DNA of 64,000 bases from Morganella morganii (GCF_019243775.1 NZ_CP069157.1:2615418-2679417), one strand, 5' to 3'; positions 51,065-61,295 are shown, counted from the first letter of the stretch. Notes: generated by a model from the letters alone, not told the origin. Translations and numbers: made by a program.

Positions 51065-52132
51065 TTATAATTCGCGGCTCAGTGACACGCTTTTTACCTG
51101 GGCATACACCCATTGTCCGGGTTTCAGCTGCAAATCATCCCGCGCCCAGCCGGTAATACGTGCCCAGAGGAAATGATTGCCGACCGCCAGACGCACATCA
51201 TTCTGCCCGTTGTCGTCATCATACATTTCCGTGATTTTTGCCCGTAATATATTGCGGATACTGCTGCTTTTCGGTTTTTCCAGTGCAATGGACACATCAT
51301 CCGCACTGACACGCACACGTACCGGCGTGTCCCGTTCACCGGCGATACGCGGCACCCACAGCACCTGGTCACCGATAGCAGCGGCCGTCATGGCGTAGCG
51401 GTCGTGGTGCTCAAGCACAGTGACACTCAGTACACTTGAGAGACTTTCCTGTGTCAGCCACGGGCGTAATGCCGCCCCGGCCCATACCTCTTCCAGCGGT
51501 CCCTGTGCCAGAATGCGGCCTTTTTCCAGAATCACCACATCTTCCGCCAGCCGCAGGATCTCATCCAGGCTGTGGCTGACATACAGGATCGGAATACTGA
51601 TATCCTGTGCCATCTTTTCCAGATACGGCAGCAGTTCGCGTTTGCGCGGCAGATCCAGAGACGCCAGCGGTTCATCCATCAGCAGGATATCCGGTGCGGT
51701 CAGCAGCGCGCGGCCAATCGCCACCCGCTGTTTCTCCCCGCCGGAGAGGGTCATCGGCAGGCGGTTCAGCAGATGCCCGATACCCAGCAGTTCCACAATA
51801 CTGTCAAACTGATCTTCCATCCCCCGTGCCATGCCGTAGCGCAGGTTGCCTCTTATCCGGTAATGGGGAAACAGGCGTGCATCCTGGAAGACATAGCCGA
51901 TTTTGCGTTTTTCCGGCGGCAGACAGATACGTTTTTCAATATTGACGAGTGTGTGACCGTTAAGCTCAATCCGCCCTTTCTGCGGTTTTGTCAGCCCGCC
52001 GATCACATTGATAAAGGAGGTTTTCCCTGCCCCGGAGAGCCCGAAGACAGCGGTAATACGGTCACTGGCCAGTTCGGTATTGATCACCATCGATAAATCA
52101 CCGAGCTGTTGTTCAAAATCAAGCACTAACAT
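51065..52132 (-). CDS. modC: Molybdate ABC transporter ATP-binding protein ModC
   Basis: ATPase of the molybdate importer. It has 355 residues. Walker A is GLSGAGKT, signature [15 protein letters not shown], Walker [15 protein letters not shown]-terminal TOBE/Mop-like domain (from about residue 290) binds oxyanions. ATG 52132 (MLVLDF) matches E. coli; it overlaps modB by 7 bases. Third gene of modABC. Confidence 0.96.
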   Translation of the reverse strand: MLVLDFEQQLGDLSMVINTELASDRITAVFGLSGAGKTSFINVIGGLTKPQKGRIELNGHTLVNIEKRICLPPEKRKIGYVFQDARLFPHYRIRGNLRYGMARGMEDQFDSIVELLGIGHLLNRLPMTLSGGEKQRVAIGRALLTAPDILLMDEPLASLDLPRKRELLPYLEKMAQDISIPILYVSHSLDEILRLAEDVVILEKGRILAQGPLEEVWAGAALRPWLTQESLSSVLSVTVLEHHDRYAMTAAAIGDQVLWVPRIAGERDTPVRVRVSADDVSIALEKPKSSSIRNILRAKITEMYDDDNGQNDVRLAVGNHFLWARITGWARDDLQLKPGQWVYAQVKSVSLSREL

Positions 52133-52821
52133 GTGGCAACCCCCAGGCGTTTGCGTCCCCAGCGGGTCAGCCATTCCGAGGCCAGCAGTGAAGCCAGTGC
52201 CAGAACAATGGCGATAATACAGAGCCGCGCTGCGTCCATTTCCGCCCCCGGCGTTTCAAGCAGGGAGTACATGGCCAGCGGGATAGTCCGGGTTTCCCCC
52301 GGGATATTGGAAACAAAGGTGATTGTCGCGCCGAATTCCCCCAGCGAACGGGCAAATGCCAGCACAGTACCGACAATAATACCCGGCAGCGACAGCGGCA
52401 GTGTGATGGTGAAAAAGACCCGCAGCGGGGAAGCCCCGAGTGTCCGTGCCGCCTGCTCCAGGCGCATATCCACCGCTTCCAGTGCCAGACGGATAGCCCG
52501 CACCATCAGCGGAAAAGCCACCACAGCCGCAGCCAGCGCGGCACCGCGCCAGCTGAAGGTAAAACTGAAGCCGAACCAGTTATAGAGCCACTCACCGATA
52601 ATGCCTTTGCGCCCCATGCTGATCAGCAGCAGATAACCCACTACCACCGGCGGTAACACCAGCGGTAAGTGGATAAGACTGTCCAGCAGCGACTTGCCCG
52701 GAAAACGGCAGCGCACCAGTACCCATGCCATCAGTATGCCGAACGGCAGACTGGCTGCCACGGCGACCGTTGATACTTTCAGGCTGAGGATGACCGCCTG
52801 CCATTCATACTCATTCAACAT
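52126..52821 (-). CDS. modB: Molybdate ABC transporter permease ModB
   Basis: A 231-residue inner-membrane permease with about five to six helices. The EAA loop reads [33 protein letters not shown], the contact with ModC, and the [10 protein letters not shown] stretch is conserved. It is 23 bases after modA and overlaps modC. Confidence 0.96.
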   Translation of the reverse strand: MLNEYEWQAVILSLKVSTVAVAASLPFGILMAWVLVRCRFPGKSLLDSLIHLPLVLPPVVVGYLLLISMGRKGIIGEWLYNWFGFSFTFSWRGAALAAAVVAFPLMVRAIRLALEAVDMRLEQAARTLGASPLRVFFTITLPLSLPGIIVGTVLAFARSLGEFGATITFVSNIPGETRTIPLAMYSLLETPGAEMDAARLCIIAIVLALASLLASEWLTRWGRKRLGVATC

Positions 52822-52844
52822 CGCTGTCTGTTAGTCCTTACTTA

Positions 52845-53615
52845 TTACAGAGGGCTGAAACCGTAACGTTTGAAGATCTCTTTTGCTTCCGGTGTCTGCA
52901 GGTAATCATAGAAACCTTTAACATCGGCATTATTGCGATCTTTCAGGATAGCAATCGGATATTCAACCGGTTTATGGGTATCTGCAGGGAAAATACCGAC
53001 CACTTTCACTTTATCACTGGCAACCGCATCAGAGCCGTACACAATACCCAGCGGCGCTTCACCGCGTTCCACCAGCGCCATGCCGCTGCGCACATTATTG
53101 GTGCGGGCCAGCATCGGATCAACGACTTTCCAGGCACCCAGGTTTTCCAGGGCTTCCTGTGCATAGATACCAACCGGCACATGATCAGGATCGCCGACAG
53201 CCAGACGGCCGCCATCCAGTAATTTAACCCAGTCAGTCTGCTTATTAATATCAACTTTATCAATTTTGCTGTCTTTCGCGGCAATCAGCACCAGCTCATT
53301 ACCCAGCAGGGTTTTACGGGTGTCATTGATGATCAGGTTTTTCTCCTGGGCATAATCCATCCATTTCTGGTCAGCAGAAATAAAGATATCTGCCGGAGCA
53401 CCATTTTCAATCTGACGGGCCAGGGTGGAAGAAGACGCATAAGACGCGACCACTTCACCTTTTTTCTCCTGCTTATATTTTGCCGAGATTTCATCAACCG
53501 CATTTGTCAGTGATGCCGCAGCAAATACGGTCACTTTTTCAGCGGCCCATGCCTGACTCATGACAGCAGCAGAGATAACAACACCGGCCAATAACTTACT
53601 GAACTGTTTTTTCAT
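52845..53615 (-). CDS. modA: Molybdate-binding periplasmic protein ModA
   Basis: Binds molybdate or tungstate in the periplasm for ModBC. It has 256 residues with a signal peptide (about 1-24, cleavage after AWA). FAAASLTNAVDEI, YASSSTLARQIENGAPADIFISAD and the C-terminal FYDYLQTPEAKEIFKRYGF motifs are typical. ATG 53615 is preferred; a GTG at 53624 would add three residues. Controlled by the ModE operator just upstream. Confidence 0.96.
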   Translation of the reverse strand: MKKQFSKLLAGVVISAAVMSQAWAAEKVTVFAAASLTNAVDEISAKYKQEKKGEVVASYASSSTLARQIENGAPADIFISADQKWMDYAQEKNLIINDTRKTLLGNELVLIAAKDSKIDKVDINKQTDWVKLLDGGRLAVGDPDHVPVGIYAQEALENLGAWKVVDPMLARTNNVRSGMALVERGEAPLGIVYGSDAVASDKVKVVGIFPADTHKPVEYPIAILKDRNNADVKGFYDYLQTPEAKEIFKRYGFSPL

Positions 53616-53645
53616 TTTTTCCACCAGGATAGATTAGGATTAACC

Positions 53646-53669
53646 CGTTGTATATAACAAGATACAACG
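53646..53669. promoter_or_regulatory. ModE operator upstream of modABC
   Basis: CGTTGTAT (53646-53653), 8 bases, then ATACAACG (53662-53669). The same half-site length and N8 spacing occur in the E. coli modA operator (CGTTATAT-N8-ACATAACG). It is 31-54 bases before the modA start and should give repression by molybdate-bound ModE. Confidence 0.82.
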
Positions 53670-53811
53670 AAAAATGAAAGGAGGTTTATCCCACTATCGG
53701 CAGTTAAGCGGAAAACAATATAAAATGAGGGGAATTACGCAGATAATGAGCGGGAAAACAGAAACAAAGACGGATTACCCGCGAACGCAGGTAATCCTGA
53801 ATACGGTATAA

Positions 53812-53952
53812 TCAGAGCTGCTTTTCGCGGCGCTCGCCTTTTGAAATCAGGTTGAAAATTTCACCTAATCCCCAGATCAGAGCCGCCAGGCCTGTCATAA
53901 CAACAGGAACCATTAACAGTGCGAAACCTAAACTTTTAACTAACTCAAACAT
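53812..53952 (-). CDS. acrZ: AcrZ, small accessory protein of the AcrAB-TolC pump
   Basis: A 46-residue membrane protein starting [19 protein letters not shown], with one helix (about 8-30) and a short basic C-terminus. It matches E. coli AcrZ (49 residues, MLELLKSLVFAVIMVPVVM) and sits in the same place between modA and modE. AcrZ binds AcrB and alters substrate preference of the efflux pump. Short, but identity is good. Confidence 0.9.
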   Translation of the reverse strand: MFELVKSLGFALLMVPVVMTGLAALIWGLGEIFNLISKGERREKQL

Positions 53953-54066
53953 AGCACTTAATCTCTTTATATCAGGCGAAAAGGATATTCAGCATGACTA
54001 TAATAGCGTCATAATGGCCGCTATTCTATATAAATCACACCCCGGAAAGCATGGCGATTCGTGCTG

Positions 54067-54636
54067 TCAGGTCTGCATAAAGTAAACAACCGCCACAATA
54101 GCCGCCGCCAGAATCAGAAAACCTATCACTTTTCCGGCACTGCCGGGTTTTTCCACAATACTGCTGCGTGGTGAGACAGGGGCAGCCGGGGATTGTACCG
54201 GTGTTTCACCTTCATCGTCTTCGCGGTAAAGCTCCTGAATATAGAGAAACATCATTTTCATAAACTGGCTGTTCAGTGGCAGGGTTTGCCCATCCTCACC
54301 GATGATGCACAGTGTGAAATCAATTTTCCTGCTCAGTCCCAGTAAAAACGCGCCCGGCAGCCAGGTATATTCCCGCTCACCGGATGCCATTTCTTCCGCG
54401 ACTTTTGCAGGTGCTTCATGACCGCCATCATCACGCATATAAACGAGCAGCAGAGGTTCTTCATCATCTTCCCCCTGAGTGAATGCCAGACCAATTTGTC
54501 CGCCACTTTCATGATCCTGTGATTCAGCCCAGAATGGCTGTTCTGCCAGCATACGGGCAAATTCTTCTGTTTCAGCCCCTTCCGGTTCCGGGGAATCCTT
54601 GACTGCCTGATGAAGACGAAATAATACATTCTGCAT
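54067..54636 (-). CDS. Tail-anchored protein with SseB-like N-terminal region
   Basis: A 189-residue protein. The N-terminal ~125 residues (LFRLHQAVKDSP, LLLVYMRDDG, LLGLSRKIDFTLCIIGEDG) resemble the layout of SseB-type domains, though the match is weak. An acidic, proline-rich linker (about 138-165) is followed by one C-terminal membrane helix (about 168-187) with almost no periplasmic tail. It is likely a cytoplasmic domain anchored by its C-terminus. It is absent from the E. coli acrZ-modE interval. Confidence 0.7.
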   Translation of the reverse strand: MQNVLFRLHQAVKDSPEPEGAETEEFARMLAEQPFWAESQDHESGGQIGLAFTQGEDDEEPLLLVYMRDDGGHEAPAKVAEEMASGEREYTWLPGAFLLGLSRKIDFTLCIIGEDGQTLPLNSQFMKMMFLYIQELYREDDEGETPVQSPAAPVSPRSSIVEKPGSAGKVIGFLILAAAIVAVVYFMQT

Positions 54637-54835
54637 GAAATAATCTCTGGCTGATAATCAATTCCTATACCATACCTGTTTTTATCCGGTTCATGAATTT
54701 TTAAGTAAACTTAAACTGCCATATTGGCAGATGAAAAAAAAACGCAGTTTGCTACACTAACCGGAAAGTAAAGCCGCACCGGGCGGAGAGACTGCGCCGG
54801 TGATTCTGTCTGATTAATATACGGGGTATTTTCCG

Positions 54836-55621
54836 TTGGATATTTTATTAACACTGAAATCAGAAGGTCATTTATTTGCCGATCCGCGGCGGATTTCCTT
54901 ACTCAAACAGGTCAGAGCCACCGGCTCCATCAGTCAGGGGGCAAAACTGGCCGGAATCAGTTACAAAAGCGCCTGGGATGCCATCAATGAGATGAACCAG
55001 CTTGCCGAGGAAACCATTGTTGACCGGGCCACCGGCGGCAAAGGCGGCGGCGGCGCGACACTGACACGCTATGGTGAGCGCTTACTTCAGCTTTATGATC
55101 TGCTGGCACAGATCCAGCAGAAAGCCTTTGATGTTCTTAAGGATGATTCGCTGCCCCTCGACAGCCTGCTGGCGGCCATCTCCCGCTTCTCATTGCAGAC
55201 CAGTGCCCGTAACCAGTTCTTCGGCACAATTATGTCGCGCAACCATTCTCATGTGCAGCAGCATGTGAATGTCCTGCTGGCGGATAAAAAGACCGAACTT
55301 GCCGTTGCCCTGACGGAACAGAGTGCCAACCGGCTGGGCTTATCAGTCGGTAAAGAAGTACTTACTCTGATTAAAGCGCCGTGGGTGAAAATCAGCAAAT
55401 CCGCAGAAAACAGCACGGATTATGACAACCGTCTGAGCGGACGTATCTGTTCCGTTGCCAGAGGTGCGGAAAACAGCGAGGTGATGGTGACACTGACCGG
55501 CGGCGCACAATTATGCTCCACCCTGGATAATCAGGATGCCGACAGGCAGCAACTGAAAGAAGGTGATGACGTCACCGCGCTGTTTAATGCGGACCAGGTG
55601 ATTATTGCCACATTATGCTGA
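54836..55621 (+). CDS. modE: Molybdate-responsive regulator ModE
   Basis: A 261-residue regulator with an N-terminal winged helix (ADPRRISLLKQVRATGSISQGAKLAGISYKSAWDAINEMN region) and two C-terminal Mop repeats (ARNQFFGTIMSRNHSHVQQHVNVLL; GRICSVARGAENSEVMVTL) that bind molybdate. The start is TTG 54836, with GGGGT 9 bases upstream. It represses modABC and, in E. coli, activates moa. It is followed by a terminator rather than modF. Confidence 0.95.
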   Translation: MDILLTLKSEGHLFADPRRISLLKQVRATGSISQGAKLAGISYKSAWDAINEMNQLAEETIVDRATGGKGGGGATLTRYGERLLQLYDLLAQIQQKAFDVLKDDSLPLDSLLAAISRFSLQTSARNQFFGTIMSRNHSHVQQHVNVLLADKKTELAVALTEQSANRLGLSVGKEVLTLIKAPWVKISKSAENSTDYDNRLSGRICSVARGAENSEVMVTLTGGAQLCSTLDNQDADRQQLKEGDDVTALFNADQVIIATLC

Positions 55622-55635
55622 TAAAAATGATGATA

Positions 55636-55659
55636 AAAGCCGCCGCTGACGGCGGCTTT
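55636..55659. terminator. Bidirectional terminator between modE and cpdB
   Basis: AAAGCCGCC (55636-55644) pairs with GGCGGCTTT (55651-55659), located between convergent genes. Confidence 0.75.
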
Positions 55660-55672
55660 CGTGAGTAACTGC

Positions 55673-57626
55673 TTACTTCGCTGTTAAATCAACCTGATAA
55701 ACCGCAAAACCCACATCATCCGTCCCGACCCGGGTCATCGGGTAATGGGCATTTTCTTTAATAAACTGTGTGGCTTTATCGCCCGGTGAAGTTTCAAAGC
55801 GGATATCTAATTTCTTATCCGTTTTCACCGGCACAAATGTCCAGTTTTGCTCAGCCTGCGCTGATACCGCACCTTTCGCTTTGGTTTCTGCCGCGATATA
55901 ACCGGCCAGCACACTGCGGTTTTCATCCGGTGAGGCAAACGCAATATGTTTGTCACCGGTACCGGCAAATTTTCCGCCGTAAGCACGGTAGTTATTGGTG
56001 GCAACCAGGAAAACCGCTTTCGGATCAATCGGCTTACCCTGATAAGTCACATTTTTGATACGGTTGGCCTGCGGATTGACTGTCTGGCACTCCACATCAT
56101 ATTTTGCCGGTTGTGTCAGGTCTATCTGATAGTTGATCCCGGAAATGGTATCGAAATTATAGGTTCTGAAACCATCCCAGTTGACCAGGCTCTGCGGTGC
56201 CTCTGACTGCGGGTTAATCTGATTGAACATCCCGGCGGAGCACTCCAGCCATTCGGTCACTTCCGCACCGGTCGCTTTCACCACCACCAGCGTATTCGGG
56301 TAGAGATAGAGATCCGCCGCGTTGCGGAACGTCATATCCCCTTTTTCCACCTCGACGAAATCCGCCGGGGCATTTTTGCGTCCGCCCACTTTAAACGGTG
56401 CAGCCGCTGACAGCACCGGTAAATCTGCCAGATCCGGATCGCCCTGAATAAAGCGGCGGGTATAATCAGTCTGTGCATTATTCACAATCTGCACCGTCGG
56501 GTCGCTCTGCAGCAAGGCAAGGTAGCTGTACATATTATCCGGTGATTTACCAATCAGTTTGCCGACAAAGGTCCGGGTCGCATTGTGCTGCTCATCAATC
56601 ACAGAAGCCAGCTTGTCATCCCGTACCACCAGCGGCTTTTTATTGACTTTGTCATAAATCGGACGCGCCTGTGCTTTGGCATCCGCCACCTTCCACGCAC
56701 CGTCATCATTATTCAGCACCAGATCCACCACGCCGAGGTGATCCCCCCCACTGGCCGGGCATCACTGCCGGAATACCGTTAACGGTTCCCTGCTCAATAT
56801 TAACGCCTTTGATATCCGCAAAGTCTTTGCCCGGAAATACACCGTGCGAGTGACCGAACATAATGGCATTAATACCCGGTACTTCACTGAGATAATAAAC
56901 CGAGTTCTCAGCCATGGCTTTATACGGCTCCTGAGAAAAACCGGAGTGCGGAATAGCGACAATTAAATCCGCACCTTCTGCCTTCATTTGCGGCACAAAT
57001 TTTTTCGCGGTTTCCGTAATATCATTGACGCGGACTTTTCCTTCCAGATTCGCTTTATCCCAGATAAGGATCTGCGGCGGTACAAAACCGATATAGCCGA
57101 TTTTAATCACATGCTCTTTGCCGTCGCGATCTTTAACCGGGGTATCAACGATAATATAAGGGGTAAACAGATTCTTACCGGTTTTCTCATCAATAATATT
57201 GGCATTCACATACGGAAAATCCGCACCGGCAATGGCTTTTTTCAGATAATCCAGGCCAAAGTTAAATTCATGGTTACCGAAGTTTCCGACGGTATAACCC
57301 ATGGTATTCATCAGCTTATGTGCCGGATGGGCTTCACCGTCATTTAACCCTTTACTGACCATATAATCCGCCAGCGGGCTGCCCTGAATTAAGTCCCCGT
57401 TATCCACTAATACTGCGTTGGTGGCTTCACCTTTTGCCGCTTTAATTAAACCGGCGGTGCGGACCAGACCAAACTGCTCTGTCGGTTTGTCTTTGAAATA
57501 ATCAAAGTCAATTAAGTTACTGTGAATATCCGAGGTTTCCATCACCCGCAGATCCACCGTTGCGGCATTGACCGTTCCGCTGATCAGTAATGCCAGCACC
57601 GAATATTTTAATCCTGTTCTCACCAT
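55673..57626 (-). pseudogene. cpdB: 2',3'-cyclic-nucleotide 2'-phosphodiesterase/3'-nucleotidase, frameshifted
   Basis: Periplasmic enzyme that hydrolyses 2',3'-cyclic nucleotides and 3'-nucleotides. The N-terminal part (57626-56709) has a signal peptide, the metallophosphoesterase motifs [27 protein letters not shown] and FGHSH; the C-terminal part (56731-55673) is the 5'-nucleotidase-type domain ending [11 protein letters not shown]. Both match E. coli CpdB end to end. The join is broken by one extra base in a run of seven C (56743-56749 on the plus strand): with six, the frame reads [15 protein letters not shown]. It could be a sequencing error, a mutation or slippage-controlled expression. 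It lies where E. coli has modE directly followed by modF. Confidence 0.9.
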
Positions 57627-57830
57627 AACACCCTCTTCCGGTTAATTTCCGTGATGCCCTGATTTCTGTACCAAAAAGTATAACAAAAACAGCAGACTGA
57701 ATGATGACGTTTCTGTGAAGCAGATCTTCTTTTCATGATACGGGATGTAACACCGGTGCCATATCTTGACATCCCTGCCGGTTCCGCTTATTTCTGGGGA
57801 ATAATTAAACTAATAATAAGGCTGTTCACT

Positions 57831-59282
57831 ATGGCATATCTGCACATCACACAAGGGGTCTTCCGGTTAAGCGCGGATAAACAGCTTTCTGTTCCGTCAT
57901 TACAGCTGGAAAGCGGTCAGCACCACGCCTTTATCGGCACTAACGGCAGTGGAAAATCTGCCCTTGCCCGCGCGCTGATTCAGGAACTTCCGCTGCTTTC
58001 CGGGGAGATGAGCAACACTTTCCGCCGTCCGGTTCTGGTCGCGTTTGAGAAATTACAGGCGCTGATTGATGAAGAGTGGAACCGCAATAATACCGACCTG
58101 ATGGATGGCGATGACACCGATAACGGCCGTACCACCGCTGAGATTATTCAGGCGGAGCATCGTGATAATGAGCGCTGCCTGCAGCTGGCGGCGCAGTTCG
58201 GGATTTCTGATCGCCTGTCACGCCGCTTTAAATACCTTTCCACCGGTGAAACCCGAAAAACCCTGCTGTGTCAGGCACTGATGACAGAGCCGGATTTACT
58301 GGTGCTGGATGAGCCTTATGACGGGCTGGATACCGATTCCCGCCGTATGCTCAGTGAGATGCTGGCAGAGCTTGCAGAGGGCGGGCTGACGGTTGTTCTG
58401 ATCCTCAACCGTTTCAGTGATATTCCGGACTTTATCACCCGCGCCGGGCTGCTGACAGACTGTGTGCTGGCACCGGCGGATACCTTATCCGCACTATTAC
58501 AGGCACAGCTGGCCCGTAGTGAGCAGACAGAGCATCTGACGCTGCCGGAGCGGGATGACCCGTCCGCAGAACGCCTTGCGCCGGATATTCCGCGGGTGAT
58601 CCTCAATCACGGCTGTGTCAGCTATAACGATAAGCCCATCCTCAATGATCTGACCTGGCAGGTGCTGCCCGGTGAGCACTGGCAAATCACCGGCGAGAAC
58701 GGCGCGGGTAAATCCACACTGCTCAGTCTGATCACCGGTGATCATCCGCAGGGCTACAGCAATGACCTGACGCTGTTCGGCCGCCGCCGGGGCAGCGGAG
58801 AAACGGTGTGGGATATCAAACGCCATATCGGGTATGTCAGTAACAGCATCCACCTCAGTTACCGCGTCAATATCAGTGTGCGTAACACGCTGATTTCCGG
58901 TTATTTCGATTCTGTCGGGCTCTATCAGAAACCGTCAGACCGGCAGGTAAAACTGGCGGATGAGTGGCTGGCGCTGCTCGGTCTGAAAGCGTACCGCGAT
59001 GCTCCGTTCCACAGCCTGTCGTGGGGGCAGCAGCGGCTGATACTGATTGCCAGGGCCCTGGTAAAACACCCTGCAATGCTGATCCTTGATGAGCCGTTAC
59101 AGGGGCTGGATACACTCAACCGCCTGCTGGTGCTGCGTTTTATCGATATTATGATAAGCCGTGGTGATACCCAGCTGCTGTTTGTCAGCCATCACAGCGA
59201 GGATACCCCGGCCTGTATCAACCGGCGGCTGGCATTTATTCCTGATAACGGTAGTTATCGTTACGAAATCAATACGTTGTAA
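57831..59282 (+). CDS. modF: ABC-type ATPase ModF (tandem domains)
   Basis: A 483-residue protein with two ABC domains: GTNGSGKS with LSTGETRK and LLVLDEPYDGLD, then GENGAGKS with LSWGQQRL and MLILDEPLQGLD. E. coli ModF is linked by operon to ModE; its role is not settled. ATG 57831 (MAYLHITQGVFRLS) matches the E. coli start and has AAGG upstream; the frame extends 32 codons further back without support. Here it is separated from modE by cpdB. Confidence 0.93.
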   Translation: MAYLHITQGVFRLSADKQLSVPSLQLESGQHHAFIGTNGSGKSALARALIQELPLLSGEMSNTFRRPVLVAFEKLQALIDEEWNRNNTDLMDGDDTDNGRTTAEIIQAEHRDNERCLQLAAQFGISDRLSRRFKYLSTGETRKTLLCQALMTEPDLLVLDEPYDGLDTDSRRMLSEMLAELAEGGLTVVLILNRFSDIPDFITRAGLLTDCVLAPADTLSALLQAQLARSEQTEHLTLPERDDPSAERLAPDIPRVILNHGCVSYNDKPILNDLTWQVLPGEHWQITGENGAGKSTLLSLITGDHPQGYSNDLTLFGRRRGSGETVWDIKRHIGYVSNSIHLSYRVNISVRNTLISGYFDSVGLYQKPSDRQVKLADEWLALLGLKAYRDAPFHSLSWGQQRLILIARALVKHPAMLILDEPLQGLDTLNRLLVLRFIDIMISRGDTQLLFVSHHSEDTPACINRRLAFIPDNGSYRYEINTL

Positions 59283-59293
59283 TCTTTTTATCA

Positions 59294-59348
59294 AACGGCT
59301 GTTTTACTTTTTTACTGCACCGGAAACAGCCGTTATTTTCTGAATGTA
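59294..59348 (+). terminator. Hairpin after modF
   Basis: AACGGCTGTTT (59294-59304) pairs with AAACAGCCGTT (59334-59344) across a 29-base loop, followed by ATTTTC. Confidence 0.6.
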
Positions 59349-59469
59349 TTCAGTCTGTTATTAAGAATAATCTGATTAAAAATCATTATCAGTCTGCTTT
59401 TTTTACTGGCGCATCACTGACTTCTCTTTTACCCTGCTCACTCCTTTTCTGATTCTCTGACACAATTCC

Positions 59470-60288
59470 ATGACCTGGCTTTTACTTGCATTATCTCTGC
59501 TGTTATTACAATTTCACCGGACACTGTCACTGGCAACACTTCTGGCTGCCACCATCAGCGCCCTGTTTACCGGTGTGATGGACTGGCATGCCCTGCTCAC
59601 CCTGTGGTTTGCTATCCTTCTGGCTGTCGCACGGCCTTATACCGCACCACGCTCATGGCAGCGTGTACTGCTGACACTACTGGTGATCACCGTCGTGCCG
59701 GGTCTGGCTTTTCACCTGCTGCCGGGATTCCACAACCTGCGCTGGATGCCGCCGGAGGCTGCCGGGCCGCACAGTCCGCCCTATTCTTTCTGGTTTAATG
59801 CCGATAAAGCACTGCTTCCGTTTGTGCTGATCATCATCATTCCGCAGCTGTTTGTCACCGCGCCGCTGCGCCGGGTCACCCGTCTGCACTGGCTGTTACT
59901 GGCTTTCTCCGTACCTGCACTATTGTTACTGGCAACCGCTCTTGGCGGACTGGGGTTTGAACCGCATCTGCCGCGCTGGCTGCCGGCGTTTATGCTGGCG
60001 AATCTGTTTTTTGTCTCCCTCGCAGAGGAAGCGCTGTTCCGGGGGGCTATTCAGCAGGTGCTTTCCCGGTATCTGCCGCCCTATGCCGCGCTGTTTATTG
60101 CAGCCGCTGTCTTCGGCCTGGCACATATTGCCGGAGGGCCGCTGCTGGTTGTCTTTGCCGGTCTGGCAGGGGTTATCTACGGGCTGGCCTGGATGTGGAG
60201 CGGACGGCTGTGGGTGGCGACAGGGTTTCACTTCGCACTGAACCTCTGCCATCTGCTGTTTTTTACCTGGCCGTTTAAGGTGGCGTAA
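59470..60288 (+). CDS. CPBP-family intramembrane metalloprotease
   Basis: A 272-residue inner-membrane protein with about eight helices. The CAAX/Abi (CPBP) motifs are clear: EEALFRGAIQQVL (EExxxR) and FGLAHIAGG (FxxxH), with a final HFALNL helix bearing the third histidine region. Such proteins cleave prenylated proteins in eukaryotes; in bacteria many link to bacteriocin immunity or unknown processing. It lies where E. coli has the gal operon. Substrate unknown. Confidence 0.85.
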   Translation: MTWLLLALSLLLLQFHRTLSLATLLAATISALFTGVMDWHALLTLWFAILLAVARPYTAPRSWQRVLLTLLVITVVPGLAFHLLPGFHNLRWMPPEAAGPHSPPYSFWFNADKALLPFVLIIIIPQLFVTAPLRRVTRLHWLLLAFSVPALLLLATALGGLGFEPHLPRWLPAFMLANLFFVSLAEEALFRGAIQQVLSRYLPPYAALFIAAAVFGLAHIAGGPLLVVFAGLAGVIYGLAWMWSGRLWVATGFHFALNLCHLLFFTWPFKVA

Positions 60289-60391
60289 AAAAACCGTTTT
60301 TTCCTGTGTATCACACTTTGCGTAAACATTTATAGCGGAATCGATTCAGTTTTGGTATACACTATCCGGTAAACAGGACGGAATTGATCTC

Positions 60392-60427
60392 TTCCGCACA
60401 GGCCCCGGCGGAAATACCTGTGCGGAA
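60392..60427. promoter_or_regulatory. 11-bp inverted repeat upstream of the gpmA promoter
   Basis: TTCCGCACAGG (60392-60402) and CCTGTGCGGAA (60417-60427) are perfect complements with a 14-base loop. They sit immediately before a promoter-like TTGCCG-N18-TATAAT, so they may be an operator or an upstream hairpin. Confidence 0.5.
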
Positions 60428-60430
60428 AGT

Positions 60431-60460
60431 TTGCCGAAAGGCGCCGGTGACCAATATAAT
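60431..60460 (+). promoter_or_regulatory. Candidate gpmA promoter
   Basis: TTGCCG at 60431-60436 and a perfect TATAAT at 60455-60460 with 18-base spacing. The start codon is 67 bases further. Confidence 0.55.
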
Positions 60461-60526
60461 GGGCAATGTGCCGGGTCTGTTTCAATTCTGAAACCCCCTA
60501 TCTGAAACACAACAGGAGTTTACGCT

Positions 60527-61279
60527 ATGGCAGTAACTAAACTGGTGCTTGTACGTCACGGTGAAAGTGAGTGGAACAAAGAGAACCGCTTTACCGGCTG
60601 GACTGATGTTGAGTTATCTGAAAAAGGCCGTGCTGAAGCACAAGAGGCTGGTCAGTTACTCAAAAAAGAAGGCTTCTCTTTTGATTTCGCCTATACCTCT
60701 GTACTGAAACGCGCTATTCACACACTGTGGAATATCCTGGATCAGGTAAACCAGCAGTGGCTGCCGGTTGAGAAAAGCTGGAAACTGAACGAACGCCATT
60801 ACGGCGCACTCCAGGGTCTGGATAAAGCGGAAACCGCTGCAAAATACGGTGACGAGCAGGTCAAACTGTGGCGTCGCGGTTTTGCCATTACCCCGCCGGC
60901 ACTGGAAAAAAGTGATGAGCGCTTCCCGGGCCACGATCCGCGTTATGCGAAACTGGCAGAAAGCGAACTGCCTGCCACTGAGAGCCTGGCGATCACTATC
61001 GACCGCGTTGTGCCTTACTGGACTGATGTTATCAAACCACGCGTTGCTTCCGGTGAGAAAGTAATCATCGCTGCACACGGTAACTCCCTGCGTGCACTGG
61101 TGAAATACCTGGATAACATGAGCGAAGATGAAATCCTCGAGCTGAACATCCCGACCGCAGTGCCGCTGGTGTATGAGTTTGATGAAAACATGAAGCCGCT
61201 GCGCCGCTATTACCTGGGCGACCAGGATGCGATTGCTGCCAAAGCCGCTGCTGTTGCTAACCAGGGTAAAGCGAAGTAA
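60527..61279 (+). CDS. gpmA: 2,3-bisphosphoglycerate-dependent phosphoglycerate mutase
   Basis: Interconverts 3- and 2-phosphoglycerate in glycolysis. It has 250 residues. The catalytic histidine is in [19 protein letters not shown] and the second histidine in AAHGNSLRA are present. An ACAGGAG ribosome site precedes the start. A strong terminator separates it from convergent aroG. Confidence 0.98.
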   Translation: MAVTKLVLVRHGESEWNKENRFTGWTDVELSEKGRAEAQEAGQLLKKEGFSFDFAYTSVLKRAIHTLWNILDQVNQQWLPVEKSWKLNERHYGALQGLDKAETAAKYGDEQVKLWRRGFAITPPALEKSDERFPGHDPRYAKLAESELPATESLAITIDRVVPYWTDVIKPRVASGEKVIIAAHGNSLRALVKYLDNMSEDEILELNIPTAVPLVYEFDENMKPLRRYYLGDQDAIAAKAAAVANQGKAK

Positions 61280-61295
61280 TCCGCTTTCTTTGGTG

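Noticed and set aside
56709-56731. Two separate overlapping cpdB-like genes
   Set aside because: Each half matches a different part of one CpdB protein and a single base change in a C run joins them, so one frameshifted gene is the simpler reading.
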